Numbered from the stretch's first letter, positions 11,901 through 23,945 are shown. The stretch is 64,000 nucleotides of DNA from Dipteronia dyeriana (GCA_032871835.1 CM065295.1:86049819-86113818); one strand, 5' to 3'. Notes: generated by a model from the sequence alone, not told the origin. Made by a program: numbers and translations.

Positions 11901-14900
11901 TTTCCCGTTGCTATCAAATGGTTCATCAAGAATAGTTGATACTTGATAACAAATTTTGAGTGAAATGGCCCTATATTGAGCTGAGGACCAATATTGACAG
12001 CAAATTACTGTTGGTTTCTGTAATGTCTTAGTTGTCACTTATGAATGGACAAAATTACCTTTTGTTTTAATATAGTATCATAACAGAGCTAACAGTCCAT
12101 GTTTGATATTGATTTAGTCATTGAGTCGGCCACTACAGCTAAATCAACAAGGCCGTATCCTTGAGGTGGCTATTGAAGCAGCTGCAAATGCAATTATGGA
12201 TCTCACGGAAAGTTTAAATGAATGGGATAGCAAAGTAGGCGATGGCGATTGTGGATCAACCGTGAGTCCAATCCCTAAACTCTATTCATCTTTGATTTAC
12301 ATCTTGGTGTTTAAGATCATACATCCCATTCCAATATATTCATTTTTGCAGATGTATAGAGGTGCATTAGCAGTTCTAGAGGACATGAAAAAGCAGTAAG
12401 TTTTGATTCCATCTATTTTAGATTCTTTTATCACTTTACAGGGGAGGGGAAATCATCTTCTTCTGGGGCAGACGTTTGGCAAATCTTTGACAAATCCCAC
12501 ATAATCTTTTTCCTATTATTTGTTTTGGTCATTATCTATGCAGTATAGGTTTGTAGTTCTGAAAATGTGACATCTGAATAGTGCTATAGTAGTAGCCTAG
12601 AATCTCTTAGTTTATTGTAGTCATTCTCTTACCTAAGTAGTTTGGAAAGTTGTATATAGAAGATGTTTAAAGCAGAAAAATTCATTGCATGATTCACCCT
12701 GCCAAACGCAAGAGTCACGCCTCTCATATAGTGGCCTTTCTTTTAATAAAGAAAAGCCACAGGATAGAGTTCACAGATTTATATATATATTTTTGTATTA
12801 TTTGCTTGAATACAGAACTTTCCTGCTTATAATCATTTGTTTTGATATTCACTGTTGATGCTTTATGTACATTTAGAATATTCCATTATAGAAGTCATGA
12901 AAAATGATGTCAATGCTTGATATTTTCTTTACAGAGCTAGAAATTTCCGTTCGGAGCAATAATAATGAGACAAAAACTTTAACAATAACAAGGAATATAA
13001 AAACTTGGTCAATATATATTTGTAGTGTATCATTTGATACATTACAATTGCTATTGATATGTTTGAAAATGTTATATAATATTAATGTAGCTACGTTTGT
13101 CTTCTTTTGTATATACAATCAAATGCATTAATATGCTATTAACTTTGCAATTGATTCTTCAAAATCTCAATTGTTAAAAATTCTATCTCAGATTTTGGTG
13201 ATATTGACTACTAGTTTTAAAGTCTTGTTTATTTTCATTATCATCAATTTTTTTTTGAAACATAATCAATTCTTTTAAATCTGAAAACTCAATGATATAA
13301 TACGCTGAAATTAACAAACACAAATTAAACCTTAAAAAACCAATATACGTAAGTAAAATAATTTCAAGCCTCAAAACAAAAATTATTTAAGGTTGCTGTT
13401 TTTGATTTCACAATATCTTTTAAATTGTTGATGGCAGTAGTTATTATGTGTCCAAATTTTTGGGCTGTTGCTTAAGGAAAGTTAAAAACATAGCTAAGTT
13501 ATCATATATAGGTTACTGTTTTTTCCTTTCTAAGAGCTAACTAATGTTAACACCAAATTTAACGGATAAAGATACATTAAATTTTAGTTTTAACTGCTAT
13601 TAAGGCAAGTTAAAACTAATGCTATTATTTCAACTTTAAAGCTTTGTTTGAGGGATGGGGTGGAGGTAGCCGGGTAGGTGTCCAACGTGGCCATGGAAAT
13701 ATTGGCACCACCCATTTGGAAATTTCCAGATTTCTTAAGCAAGTATGATTCTTTTTTTTCATATTTGAATCAAAGAGTATCTTATTCAATATATTTTGGG
13801 CTAACTTCACTTCCGAGATTAATCCATAACATTCTGCCTCGTTCATGTGAAGAGTATTTGAGTATAAACTATTGACCTGAGTCTGAAAGGTTCCGTTAAT
13901 TGATATGGGTTCAGTAGGTACCAAAATGCATATTTGATACTATTGCTGAGGTTAGCATGGTTTATGTAGAAGATCAAAGTACTAGGGCTGTAAGCTGAAT
14001 GTGAGAAATGGGTCCTTTCAGTGTTCCTATCAGGGGAAAACGTGGATTTATATGAAATTTGCCATGTGTCCTAGGAGGAAAATGGCCCGGAAAAATGAAT
14101 TTTACCTTATGTACTAGGTAGATACTGGCATGGAAAAATAGTGAGAGGACTATTGTTTCTCTTTCATGTATGTTATTAAAATGCAAATTCCACAGAATCT
14201 AGATTAAATAGATATTAGATAAATTGGCTTGAACTGTCCAACAACTGCTAAAACCAGCACCAGTTAGGTAGCTGTTTTAGATCAAATATTTTTCGTATAA
14301 CAAAAAGATAAATTCCCAGTAGGAATGTAGGATGAGATGGTTGGTAAATGACATTGTTGCACGTAACTTGTTAAAGATATTGCCCTCGATAGAGTTGGTA
14401 ATGAAGATGGATTTCTGTAGTTAAATCCGACGAGTTGTTGTCTGAATTCAGCTGTTGCGTTTTTGCTTATAAGATTGTTTTTGGTTGGTTTGCCCCGATA
14501 GGTGTTGAGGATTTGCAATTCGTGTTCAGCACTACAGGAATAGCTCAATATTTGCTTATGGCTTTTGGACATTTATTTTATTATATCGGTGATCTTGGTT
14601 CACAATGATTCTCATTTCAAATTAGTTTCTTTTTCTTTCTTTTATGGGATTAGTTGATGGAGTGTCCTCTTTTGTTTACAGTTATCCTCTGAACGATGCA
14701 GCAGAAACAGTGAATGAAATTGGAGCATCTGTTAGGAGAGTTATGGGTGGAACAAGTGGAATCTTGTACTTTTCTTTCTTTGTTTAATGATTACATTTTT
14801 ACATTCATCGCATTATTATAAGTTCCATTCATTTATACTCTTGATTCATGTATCTCTGTTTCTCTTTTTGAAACAGATACACTATTTTTTTTAAGGCAGC

Positions 14901-16065
14901 ATATGCGCAGCTGAAAGCTAACCCCCAATCTGTTGTTACAGCAAAACAATGTGAGTTGATATTTTTTTTTCATGAAATAAATTGTCAGATTATCGGCCTT
15001 TGCTTAATAAATTGTTTGATTCAGGGGCCGAAGCACTTGAAGCTTCCATTTCTGCAGTCAGTAAATATGGAGGGGCAAGTGCTGGTTATCGCACAATGTT
15101 AGATGCACTTATTCCAGCATCAGCAGCTCTTCAAGAGGTCATCAACTATGATACTATGATAATTTATTTATTTATTTTATGTTATTTGGTTTTAGTTGTT
15201 GAAGTTCTTATGGTGTCCTGATATTATTTTCTTACAAGCAGAGGCTAAGTGCTGGGGAGGATCCTTCCACTGCCTTTGTTGTATCAGCTGAAGCAGCAAT
15301 TGCGGGAGCTGAATCGACCAAACACATGCAGGCACAGGTATATTGTTATTGAACCCTTTGCCTTTTTTAGGATTTTGGTTACATCAACTAAAACACATGC
15401 ATGTTGCTAAATATGCATTAAGAGTTGTGATGATTTATGTGCTTATAAAAATACTCGGGTTGGAATAAATTTTTACCAAATCTATAATCATTAGTTCAAA
15501 TCTTGCAAATGCTGATTAAAGAAACTCGTTTTGAAAATGACGAGAGCTTTCATAAAATTTGTCAATGATGGAAAATTTATCCATTTAAAAAAAAAAAAGA
15601 GAATTATGCAGTTAAGGTATTAACATTATCATCGCCTGTGTTTACTTACCCAAAGTTTGGTGAGGTAGCCATATGAATTTTTTTCAATATTACTAAACCT
15701 TAAGTTAAATAAAAGTACTGTAAGAAATTAAGGTTCAGAAATGTTCCATGAGAATTTATTGTAGAAAAATGATATTGAAATAGAATAAATACCTCACTGG
15801 GTAGTTCTAGAACCTTCGAAGCTATCAAGGCACCCGGTAGATGAGTTTATTTGATACTTCGAGTCATGGTACTAGTTCCATGTGCTTAATTTCTTCTGCA
15901 ATTTTATCGATTTTTTTTATGTGATTGATACCTGCGCAGGCTGGTCGCTCCTCTTACATTTCTGCGGATATGCTTGTGTCAGTTCCAGACCCAGGTGCCA
16001 TGGCTGCGGCTTCATGGTACAGAGCAGCAGCCTTAGCTGTCAAGGACAAATGCCAGGCTTCGTAA
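5913..16065 (+). CDS. Dihydroxyacetone kinase (DhaK-DhaL fusion, ATP type), 20 exons
   Basis: The kinase phosphorylates dihydroxyacetone with ATP to give dihydroxyacetone phosphate, probably in the cytosol. The exons are 5913-5952, 7574-7647, 7792-7855, 8139-8251, 8351-8398, 8609-8680, 8760-8849, 9424-9597, 9797-9880, 10167-10222, 11316-11446, 11518-11610, 11821-11885, 12118-12261, 12352-12395, 14682-14765, 14877-14950, 15025-15137, 15242-15337 and 15940-16065. All join in frame at GT-AG borders to 594 residues, about the length I recall for Arabidopsis homologues. The N-terminal DhaK domain has GGGSGHEP (residues 60-67) and HGEPG, whose His226 matches the substrate-linking histidine of the family. 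The C-terminal DhaL domain has the Mg-ATP loop GDGDCGST (409-416). One oddity is GHEPAD at residues 64-69 where relatives usually have GHEPAH. No signal peptide is evident. Confidence 0.93.
6210..6808. mobile_element. hAT-like MITE in intron 1 of the kinase gene
   Basis: The block begins near ATGTGCAAAAAACTG, has GAACCGAACC/GGTTTGG-rich ends and an AT-rich middle with a TA tract, and ends in TGCACACCCCTA. It is organised like the element at 1-558 but with GGTTTG rather than GGTTCG arrays. The left terminus is worn and no target duplication is clear, so the insertion is old. It lies inside an intron and does not disrupt the reading frame. Confidence 0.55.
8919..8952. repeat. (CT)n(GT)n microsatellite in kinase intron 7
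   Basis: A run of CT dinucleotides passes directly into a run of GT dinucleotides within the intron between 8849 and 9424. Confidence 0.7.
10223..11315. other. Intron 10 of the kinase gene, unidentified insert-like sequence
   Basis: This intron is about 1.1 kb, longer than most of its neighbours. Positions 10350-10870 are less AT-rich and fairly open on both strands, as if derived from old coding DNA. I could match neither strand to a known family, and no terminal repeats were found. Confidence 0.35.
12396..14681. other. Intron 15 of the kinase gene (2.3 kb), nothing recognised
   Basis: This is the largest intron of the gene. It is AT-rich with scattered short open frames in all directions. 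I found no transposon termini or protein similarity by reading. Confidence 0.5.
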
Positions 16066-17700
16066 CCTGAATGTGTATGCTTCTCCCTGCAATTCCTACC
16101 CTTTTTTTTTTACTTCTGCCTCAGATTTAACCTGGTAAATTTTGTTCATGGTACTACACAACTGTCTTAACTGATTAGGCTATCCGCTTATGCATTTTTT
16201 GTGCCTAAAGCTGAGAGAGCGAGTTTTTTTTTTTTTTTTTTTTATCCTGCCCCATACATGTCTTGATATTTCTTAGAAAAATGTAAGATTTTAAGATGGA
16301 TGAACCTTGTTTAGACTTCATATACATCAAAAGCACATGGTTGTAACCGCAAATGATTCAGATATCAAACCGTGGGATCGATCTCCTTTGCACAATTGAA
16401 CCATACATTTAATGTCATTGTTTCTCTAATGCAAACTTTATTTTAAATATTTTTGGTTCTTGTTACCATGTATTTTGGTATAAATAGCTCTGGATTTTGC
16501 TTATACACCACTGAAAATATGATTGCATTCCTTGATTTTTTTTTTTTTTTTTTTTTTATGAGAAGAGAATTCGAAAACAAACAAGATTTCTTTCTATGGT
16601 AATTAATTAATTAATTTGTTCAAATATCTCTTGTTTTTGCCCTCGCTCCATATCATGTTTAAACACGAATTTGTACTGAATTTTATTTCAAGATTGGATT
16701 GAGGGAGATGCTCTCATTCCTTTGTTTTAATGTCAGAGATTTAGGCATGGAATTAGGCATGGAAGATACCTTTTTTGGACAAAAAAAAAGGATTCCTTTA
16801 TTATTATTATTATTATTTTTTATAATCAAAATTTATAATTGGAATGCGATGATTTGTAAATAAAAATGATTATTTTTTTTGTAATCTTTGTAAATAAAAA
16901 TGATTATTTTTTTTGTAATCTTTATACTATTAAATTTCAAAGCAATAGATATTAACTGCCTGTATTGTACGTATCTCTCTAGTAATGTTATTAAACCTAT
17001 ATGGTCGCATTGTGCATTGTGAAGAACGTTGGATCTCATTGTTATAGTTCATGTATTGTTTGTTGAAACAGAAAAGCACTTGCGAGTAGACGCAGTTTTT
17101 GGAAAAAACTTGGGAACCAAAAATAGAAGTTGCTACAAATTCATAATCAATTTCTGAAATATAAGATTTTGTTGCATTTGATGTAGTAGGTGCATCTAAT
17201 GCTTGATGCATTCCGCCAGATATTGATAAATTTTTGGCCATATTACATCGGTCCACGTCAAATATTGATAAAGCACTACATGTACTATGTTCTCACAATT
17301 GGGTGTATCCATATTTCCATATATCAAGGAGAAATTTCTCCACGTGTTAGTAAATAACCATATTAGTCCATTGGAACTGAACTTAGCAAGGTCAACGGTT
17401 ATAGTTACGGTTCGGAATACAACTTTACTTAACAAGATCAACGATATAGTTCAGAACAAAACTTTTCTAGACGGCAGATAGATTTTCTAACACTTAACGA
17501 ACCATGAGGAGCTTCTATAAAGTCTCCAAAGCTATGCTAATTGGGTCTTGATAAACATTCTCCTTGTTTAATATTAACACGTTTGTTAAAATGGAAAAGC
17601 ACTTACTATTTTTGAAACGATATAGAAAAGCACTTATTAAAAATGCCGTGTAAAAGCACTCCCAAGTTCCATTTCCACAAGTAGAAGCAGTTTCATTTTC
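16066..17700. other. Kinase 3' UTR and intergenic DNA with short repeats
   Basis: The stretch holds the kinase 3' end, poly(T) runs near 16225 and 16537, an ATT repeat near 16800 and a 34-bp perfect tandem duplication at about 16855-16922 (TGTAAATAAAAATGATTATT followed by T-rich sequence). No gene is recognised. Confidence 0.5.
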
Positions 17701-17750
17701 ATAAAACCATGACGCGGTTGTTTAGCCGTGAATGACTTGAAATTTAAAGC

Positions 17751-19787
17751 ATGCAAGCGCCACTTCTCCATCACCCAAGACTCCACTGTCCATCTCCAAA
17801 ATTTTGTAGAGCTCTCGCACTCTTCTCAACTCTCTTCCACCAACCAAAACAACAACAACAACAACTACCCAACAACAACAACAACAACAACAACTCCCCC
17901 TCCTTCGATTCAGAACACAGCATAACCAAAACCATCCACAAAATCTGCACACAAGACCGCAACGTCGATGAAGCGCTTCGTTTCCTCAACCACCAACACC
18001 TCTTCGGTTACAAACCCAACTCTCTCAATGTAAGCAGCATCATCCACGCTCTCTGCGACGCCACCCGCTTCGCCGAAGCCCACCATTGCTTCCTTTCCTG
18101 CATTTCCTCCGGTTGTGTCCCCGACCAGCGCACTTGCAATGTAATTATTGCTCGCTTGCTGGGTTCTAAGGACCCAGTTAGTACATTGCGTGTTATATCT
18201 ACATTAAATTATTTTAAGCCTGATTTTGTACCATCTTTGGTTAATTATAACTGTTTGATGGATCAGTTTTGTGGGTTGTCTCGAGTTAGTGAAGCTCATA
18301 GGTTGTTTTTTCATGTATTAAGTAGAGGTCATGCTCCTAGTGTTGTTTCTTATACTACCTTGATTAATGGGTATTGCCGAATTGGCGAAATCGGATTTGC
18401 GTTCAAGGTGTTCGATGAAATGCACGAGTGGGCTGTGGTGCCAAATTCGCTCACTTACAGTGTCTTGATTCGGGGCGTACTTAGGACGCGCGACGTAGGG
18501 CGTGGTAAGGAATTGATGGGGAAGCTGTGGGAGAGGTTGAGAGAGGAGAGGGAGGATGGGGATGATTCTGCGAGAAGTGCGGCATTCTGTAATCTTGTTG
18601 ATTCTTTGTGTAGAGAAGGGTTTTTCACTGAAGTTTTTAGGATCGCGGAGGATATGCCGCAAGGTGAGAGTGTGAATGAGGAGTTCGCTTATGGGCATAT
18701 AATTTATGCACTTTGCGGAGCGGGAAGGAACCACGGGGCTTCAAGGATTGTTTATATAATGAGGAAAAGAGGGTTCACGCCAAGATTAGTCTCATATAAT
18801 TCTATTGTACACGGTCTTTGCAAAGAAGGCGGTTGTATGAGGGCATATCAGCTGCTGGAGGAAGGAATTCAATTCGGTTACTTGCCTTCCGAGTATACTT
18901 ACAAGGTCCTTGTAGAGGGTCTTTGTCAAGAATCTGACCTCCACAAGGCAAGAGAGGTTCTCCAATTCATGTTGAATAAGAAAGATGCTGATAAGACTAG
19001 AATTTACAATATATATTTAAGAGCTCTTTGTCTTATGAATAACCCAACTGAGCTGTTAAATGTACTTGTTTTTATGCTTCAGACACAGTGTCAGCCAGAT
19101 GTGATAACACTGAATACAGTTATTAACGGGTTTTGCAAGATGGGGAGAATCGAAGAAGCTCTAAAGGTGTTAGATGATATGATGATCGGAAAATTCTGTG
19201 CTCCTGATGCCGTGACTTTCACTACTACTATTTTTGGTTTACTGAATGTTGGAAGAGTTCAAGAAGCTCTCAGCTTATTGCATCAAGTAATGACAGAAAG
19301 AGGATTTATCCCTGGTGTTGTGACATATAATGCAGTGCTTCGTGGTTTGTTTAGACTCCAGCAATCAAATGAAGCAATGGGGGTCTTCAAGTCCATGAGA
19401 AGCAATGGTGTCATTGCTGACAGTAAAACTTATGCTATAGTACTCAGTGGATTATGCGAGTCGAACCTTTTAGAAAGGGCAAAGAGGTTTTGGGATGATG
19501 TTATTTGGCCCTCGAATACTCATGATGATTATGTTTATGCTGCAATGGTCAAAGGACTTTGTCGCTCTGGGAAAATAAATGAGGCTTGTCATTTTTTATA
19601 TGAACTGGTAGATTCTGGGGTCACACCAAATATTGTGAGCTATAATATTGTGATTGACAGTGCTTGCAAGTTACGCATGAAGAGAGAGGCTTATCAAATT
19701 CTGGGAGAACTTAAAAAGAATGGGTTAGAACCAGATGCTGTAACTTGGAGGATTCTCGACAAGTTGCATGGCAATGTGAGGAAATGA
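17751..19787 (+). CDS. P-class pentatricopeptide repeat protein, intronless, 678 residues
   Basis: One uninterrupted frame encodes 678 residues. The first ~60 residues are rich in H, P, L, S and R, consistent with an organelle targeting region, and contain Q and N runs from a CAA repeat. From about residue 70 to 670 the protein is built of tandem ~35-residue PPR motifs, for example SYTTLINGYCRIGEIGFAF, SYNSIVHGLCKEGG and TLNTVINGFCKMGRIEEAL, most ending in a 'P(D/N/S)' before the next repeat. No E, DYW or SMR domain follows, so it is a pure P-class protein. Such proteins bind single-stranded organelle RNA and affect its stability, splicing or translation; the target cannot be read by eye. It resembles At3g18020 as I recall it, and gene order supports this. 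The stop is at 19785-19787. Confidence 0.93.
   Translation: MQAPLLHHPRLHCPSPKFCRALALFSTLFHQPKQQQQQLPNNNNNNNNSPSFDSEHSITKTIHKICTQDRNVDEALRFLNHQHLFGYKPNSLNVSSIIHALCDATRFAEAHHCFLSCISSGCVPDQRTCNVIIARLLGSKDPVSTLRVISTLNYFKPDFVPSLVNYNCLMDQFCGLSRVSEAHRLFFHVLSRGHAPSVVSYTTLINGYCRIGEIGFAFKVFDEMHEWAVVPNSLTYSVLIRGVLRTRDVGRGKELMGKLWERLREEREDGDDSARSAAFCNLVDSLCREGFFTEVFRIAEDMPQGESVNEEFAYGHIIYALCGAGRNHGASRIVYIMRKRGFTPRLVSYNSIVHGLCKEGGCMRAYQLLEEGIQFGYLPSEYTYKVLVEGLCQESDLHKAREVLQFMLNKKDADKTRIYNIYLRALCLMNNPTELLNVLVFMLQTQCQPDVITLNTVINGFCKMGRIEEALKVLDDMMIGKFCAPDAVTFTTTIFGLLNVGRVQEALSLLHQVMTERGFIPGVVTYNAVLRGLFRLQQSNEAMGVFKSMRSNGVIADSKTYAIVLSGLCESNLLERAKRFWDDVIWPSNTHDDYVYAAMVKGLCRSGKINEACHFLYELVDSGVTPNIVSYNIVIDSACKLRMKREAYQILGELKKNGLEPDAVTWRILDKLHGNVRK
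17847..17897 (+). repeat. CAA trinucleotide repeat inside the PPR gene
   Basis: Interrupted runs of CAA encode five glutamines and then, after a frame-neutral interruption, eight asparagines. They fall within the predicted targeting region, so length changes would alter only that region. Confidence 0.85.
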
Positions 19788-20755
19788 TACTGTTTTAAGA
19801 TTCCAGCATGGCAATCTGAAAAAGACTAGGCCCCGTTGAATCTGCATAGTTTCATCAATCCATTTTATGCCATTCGGCTCTATACAGAGCACTCTATGAG
19901 AGATGGACCTGGGTGGCAAAATGAATACTTATGTTGCAAATCTGAACCAGAGGGACCGACCATGTCAAGGGGAAAAAGAAAACAGAATGCCCTATTTAGG
20001 AAGATCAACGTCCTCGATAAAGATTGATCTCACAATTTGTCATGAGTAGTTTCCATGTTGCATATAATAGCCGATGGCATCACAATGGATGGCTTATGAA
20101 ATTGCTTGTGCAACAAAGCTGATTGGAAATACAGTAGGAAACATTTCATCTGAGTCACAAAGTCCCTTGGTGCAGGTAAACGAGACAGACTTGAAATACA
20201 TCCCACAATGCAATAAAGAATTGAGGATTTCTTGCCTTTTCCATTGAAAAAATAAAATAAAATTTCTTCACAGTTTTGAGATAGAGATTCATATTAGATT
20301 TATAGTATACTGTATACAGGTTCATTCCCAAGTATGTTATTTATCTGATTGATCTTTGCTCTGTACACTAATGAGTAATAAAAGGTTTCTTTACTTTTTA
20401 TTTTGTTTTGCATAAAATTGAGCTGGTTGTTACTTAGTTAACAGCTTTTAGATTATATTCTTTTTTACATTTTTCTTTGCAATCATGGTCTCCAGAAATT
20501 ATGCACAGGTTAAATTACTTCATATGCAAATAGGCAATGGTACTCGCTTTTGTGAAAGAACAGATTATAGTTTAATAAAATATCACAAATATAAGCGAAA
20601 TTGAAATTGTGCAGACTACAGAGACCAAGACTCGAGACTACACAAGTAGGTATTTTTTATTTAAGATTTTAATTCAGATCGATCGATATTACAATATTCA
20701 AAGTCATTACATCGGAAAATCCAATAGCATCAAACAGTTGAAGAAAAAAGAGGAA
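19788..20755. other. PPR 3' UTR and intergenic DNA
   Basis: No open frame with recognisable protein similarity and no clear repeat was seen in this stretch between the PPR stop codon and the heat-shock pseudogene. Confidence 0.5.
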
Positions 20756-20759
20756 AGTC

Positions 20760-21103
20760 TCAACCAGAGATTTGAATAGCCTTGACATGAGGTTTCTTGA
20801 TCTCCAGTTTAGGAACAGTAACAGTAAGAACTCCATTGTCAATAGAAGCCTTGATCTGATCCATCTTCACATTCTCCGGCAACCTGAACCTCCCGAGAAC
20901 TCGCCACAGCTACACTCAACACAATACCGGGTGTCACTCTCGTCTTCCTTCTCCACTAATCTGAAGCACCTTGTCATCTTATATCCACCTTCACTTCTTT
21001 CTTCATCCTCGGAAGATCCGCTTTGAACACGTGGGCTTCCAGGGTCTCTCTCCAGACGATGTGGGTGTTGACAAGAGCAGTTTCTTCATGGAAACAGAAG
21101 TAG
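20760..21103 (-). pseudogene. Class I small heat-shock protein (HSP20) pseudogene
   Basis: Read on the minus strand, the 3' part is a clean alpha-crystallin end: [20 protein letters not shown] followed by [20 protein letters not shown] and a stop at 20760-20762. Further upstream [18 protein letters not shown] matches the start of the alpha-crystallin domain. The stretch between carries frame changes and in-frame stops (near 20885-20960), and no N-terminal methionine region can be found. Intact plant class I proteins are about 150-160 residues, so this is a broken, 5'-truncated copy. Intact members are cytosolic heat-induced chaperones. Confidence 0.8.
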
Positions 21104-21463
21104 AGAAATAAACGTGTCCTTGTATCACTCAACCCAGTGATTGCTAGTAACACTTGGAGCGCTTTGCCGGATCAGCTCCATTCCACACCAGAGTCTATTG
21201 AGCTTCGAATCAACTCCACACCAGAGCAGAGGGTTTTTTTTATCGCCTTATGTAACCAATATCGGATCTCCATGATTTGTACTTGCCATTACAAGCCAAA
21301 ATTCTCCTCCATCAATATTCTTCCTCCATCAAACCCCAATGAGTTTGAAACCGTTTTTAAGATGTATCTCATTTACTAAACTCATGAATCATCATCTTAA
21401 TACCACAAATTCCTCCATATAATATCCCATAAAGACTTGACATTGTCATCGTCAAAAATGGCT

Positions 21464-21918
21464 CTGATACCTGTCGTTAAGAATGCATCGATGAACGCGG
21501 AAATGCATGTCTAATATTCACCACATAACAAATAACATCTACTAGCATAAAAATAATATGAGAGAAAAAATAAATCAATTACACATGAATACAAAGATAT
21601 ACGTGGAAACCCTAAATCAGAAAAAAAAAATATGGGCCTTCAAGATAACAGAGAAAGGTCCAATATGTAGTCAATTTGTACAACTACATATTCCAAGATT
21701 CTCTCTTTAACGGCAATCCCTAAACAACCGTGCCTTACGGAGCCCCCAAGCTCTTAACCGAGCTTACATCCTAGCTCTCAGCTCACAATGCTCATGTGGT
21801 TCTCCTCCGAATACACTCTCGAATATCCACTAGGTCTTCCCTTGAATATCACTCATGAATCTCTCCCTTGATCCCTAGATATTTCCTAGATCCCTCCCTG
21901 GATGCAATGTCAGCTCAA
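21464..21918 (-). mobile_element. Copia-type solo LTR remnant with adjoining primer-binding site
   Basis: On the minus strand an LTR-like block starts near 21917 (TGTTGAGCTGACATTGCATC) and ends near 21471 (CTTAACGACA). It is followed at once by GGTATCAGAGCC, the complement of the initiator tRNA-Met 3' end used as primer by many Ty1/copia elements. The U5-like part contains GGGTTTCCACGT, also common in copia LTRs. No internal coding sequence follows, so only the LTR and the first few bases of the interior remain. The exact LTR borders are approximate. Confidence 0.6.
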
Positions 21919-22700
21919 CAATATTGGAGGCCTTAGGCAAAAACTTTGAATGAGGTATTATTTTATATTTATTAGAAAATCATTTTTTTACCGTAAAAAA
22001 ATCTTTAAAGATTTTTTTCTTCCTTCATGTGATACAAAAATATTAGTTATAGAACCTGGAAAATACCAAGTGTAAAAAGGATAATTTAGCTGAATGAATT
22101 TCATTGATATTAATCGATATACATATACAGAGAGAGTACTTGTCCTACAAGTTTGTATCTCCTACAATTAAGCTACCAGATCTCAATATTAACTACAATC
22201 TAGGAATATAAAAGGTAAACAATTATATACATAATATCTCTTCTTTATATAGAAGATATACATCAGATTATTTTCCTAACACCAAGGTGGAAAGAATAAT
22301 CATCCTAAACAAATTGCCTTTAAAGAACTCAAAATATTAAAATTTGATTTTGAAGAATGTTATTGAAACAACTTGAAGCTAAGTTATGGAGAAAACAGAG
22401 TTATAAACAGTGAATACAAAATTAGTAGAAAATAAAATAAATGAATAAAATAGATATAAGACAAAAGTTTTAACCTAATTGCGTGTTTTTTTTTAAAAAA
22501 AAATGTTAAGAAGCATGTGTTCTAAAAGTATTAGGATCATTAAATGAATAATTTTTTTATCTCTCTCTCCAATAAACTTGTCTGAAAATTGATCTACAAC
22601 TTGTTCGAAAGTCGACATGTTTCAATACAACAAGGTATTCTGAGCCTAGTAATAATTTATCCATTCTTTATGATTTGTTGTTCGAGTCTTTGTGTGAACA
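21919..22700. other. AT-rich intergenic DNA
   Basis: No coding sequence or clear repeat termini were seen. The stretch merges on the right into the first GAGCTTTT-type repeats. Confidence 0.4.
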
Positions 22701-22768
22701 TGAAGCTAGAATTGTGAAGTTTGAATCTTCGAGTCTTTGAGCTTTTGTGTAAATCATCCAAGACTTTG

Positions 22769-23149
22769 GGGTCGTTTGTTTTTTCTACTTAAAACTTAAT
22801 GGGTCTGAATCATAATTATTAAGTTGTTTTTTTAAGTGGTCAAACAACTTAAAAATCCTAAAAAACAACTTAAAATAAAAAGTAAAAAATCCCGACTTTT
22901 AACTTAATTGCAAATCACTGAATTGCATTAAATGCAATCTTTTCTTCCGATACTATCCCCCATATATAACATATTTCCAATTTTATCAAAATTACATATG
23001 GTATAGAAATCTTTATTTTAATATATTGCTTATTTTAAATAGCTTTAAAAATAAAAAAGAATCCAAATAAAAAAGAACCAAAATAAAAAAGAACCATAAC
23101 CACTGTTCATATTGGTGTTTAATATCGATACTTTATTATGATATTATGG

Positions 23150-23199
<50 letters not shown>

Positions 23200-23634
23200 G
23201 TATTTTGTGCGAGTTTTTCTGATGTTTATTATGATATTATAGTGATGTATATATATATATATATATTAAAGTGTTTTGTGCGAGTTTTCCTGATGTCCTT
23301 TTAAAAAAAAAACATTTTCTTTTCTTAGAAAAATAAAGTTTGTTTGTAATCAAAGATGAAGATCATGAATATTCATGATCATATGTGTTCATATATAATT
23401 ATTATTTTTGGATTGTTTTTATTCCATATTATATGTATAATTGTTTAACATAGATATAAATGTAATTACTTATATTCAGACAATTTTACTAATAAAAAAC
23501 AAACGTGTTGATAATAAATTTAGATGTGCAAAAAAAAAAACAAACATGTCATTCAGGTTCAGATTTCAGTCTCTATTCAGTCATTATAAAAATTCAGGAT
23601 TGTTCAGTTTTCAAATAAAAAAACAAACGATCCC
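22769..23634. mobile_element. PIF/Harbinger-like non-autonomous element with TCGTTTGTTTTTT ends
   Basis: The left end GGGTCGTTTGTTTTTT and the right end AAAAAAACAAACGATCCC are inverted copies of each other. The flanks are TTG on the left and TTA on the right, close to the 3-bp TTA/TAA target duplications of PIF/Harbinger elements. The interior is AT-rich, has no transposase and carries two TA microsatellites. The element seems to have landed inside the GAGCTTTT minisatellite, because similar repeat sequence lies on both sides. Confidence 0.55.
23132..23300. repeat. Tandem 93-bp duplication with (TA)n
   Basis: TTTATTATGATATTATGGTG followed by ATGTA and a TA run, then GTGCGAGTTTT(T/C)CTGATG, occurs at 23132 and again at 23225. 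The TA run is longer in the first copy, as expected of a duplicated microsatellite that has since changed length. Confidence 0.8.
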
Positions 23635-23639
23635 TTAGT

Positions 23640-23945
23640 GTAAAGTCTCCAAGCTTTTTTGTAAATGCTCCGAGCTTTTTTATAATGGTTTCGAGCTTTT
23701 TTTTTATAAAGACTCCGAGCTTTTTTTTTTTGTAATGACTCCAAGCTTTTTTGTAATGGCTTCGAGTTTTTGAATAAAGTCTCCGAGATTTTTAATAAAG
23801 GCTCCGAGACTTTTACTTAAGGCTCCGACACTTCGAGCTCGACCTCTGAATGCGTTTTCGTAGCGCGACGTGCCTTTTGTAATTAAATTTCGAGCTCGAC
23901 CTCCGAATGCATTTGCATAGCGCCACTCCGTCGTCGTTCGAGTGA
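23640..23945. repeat. GAGCTTTT minisatellite block A with CGAGCTCGACCTC tail
   Basis: This is a degenerate array of ~25-bp units of the form (C/T)TCCGAGCTTTTTTGTAA, followed by two copies of CGAGCTCGACCTC(T/C)GAATGC and a (G/C)CATAGCGCCAC-like tail. The same array and tail recur at 26965-27520, so both belong to one repeat family. Isolated related motifs occur upstream of the Harbinger-like element near 22700-22760. Confidence 0.75.
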
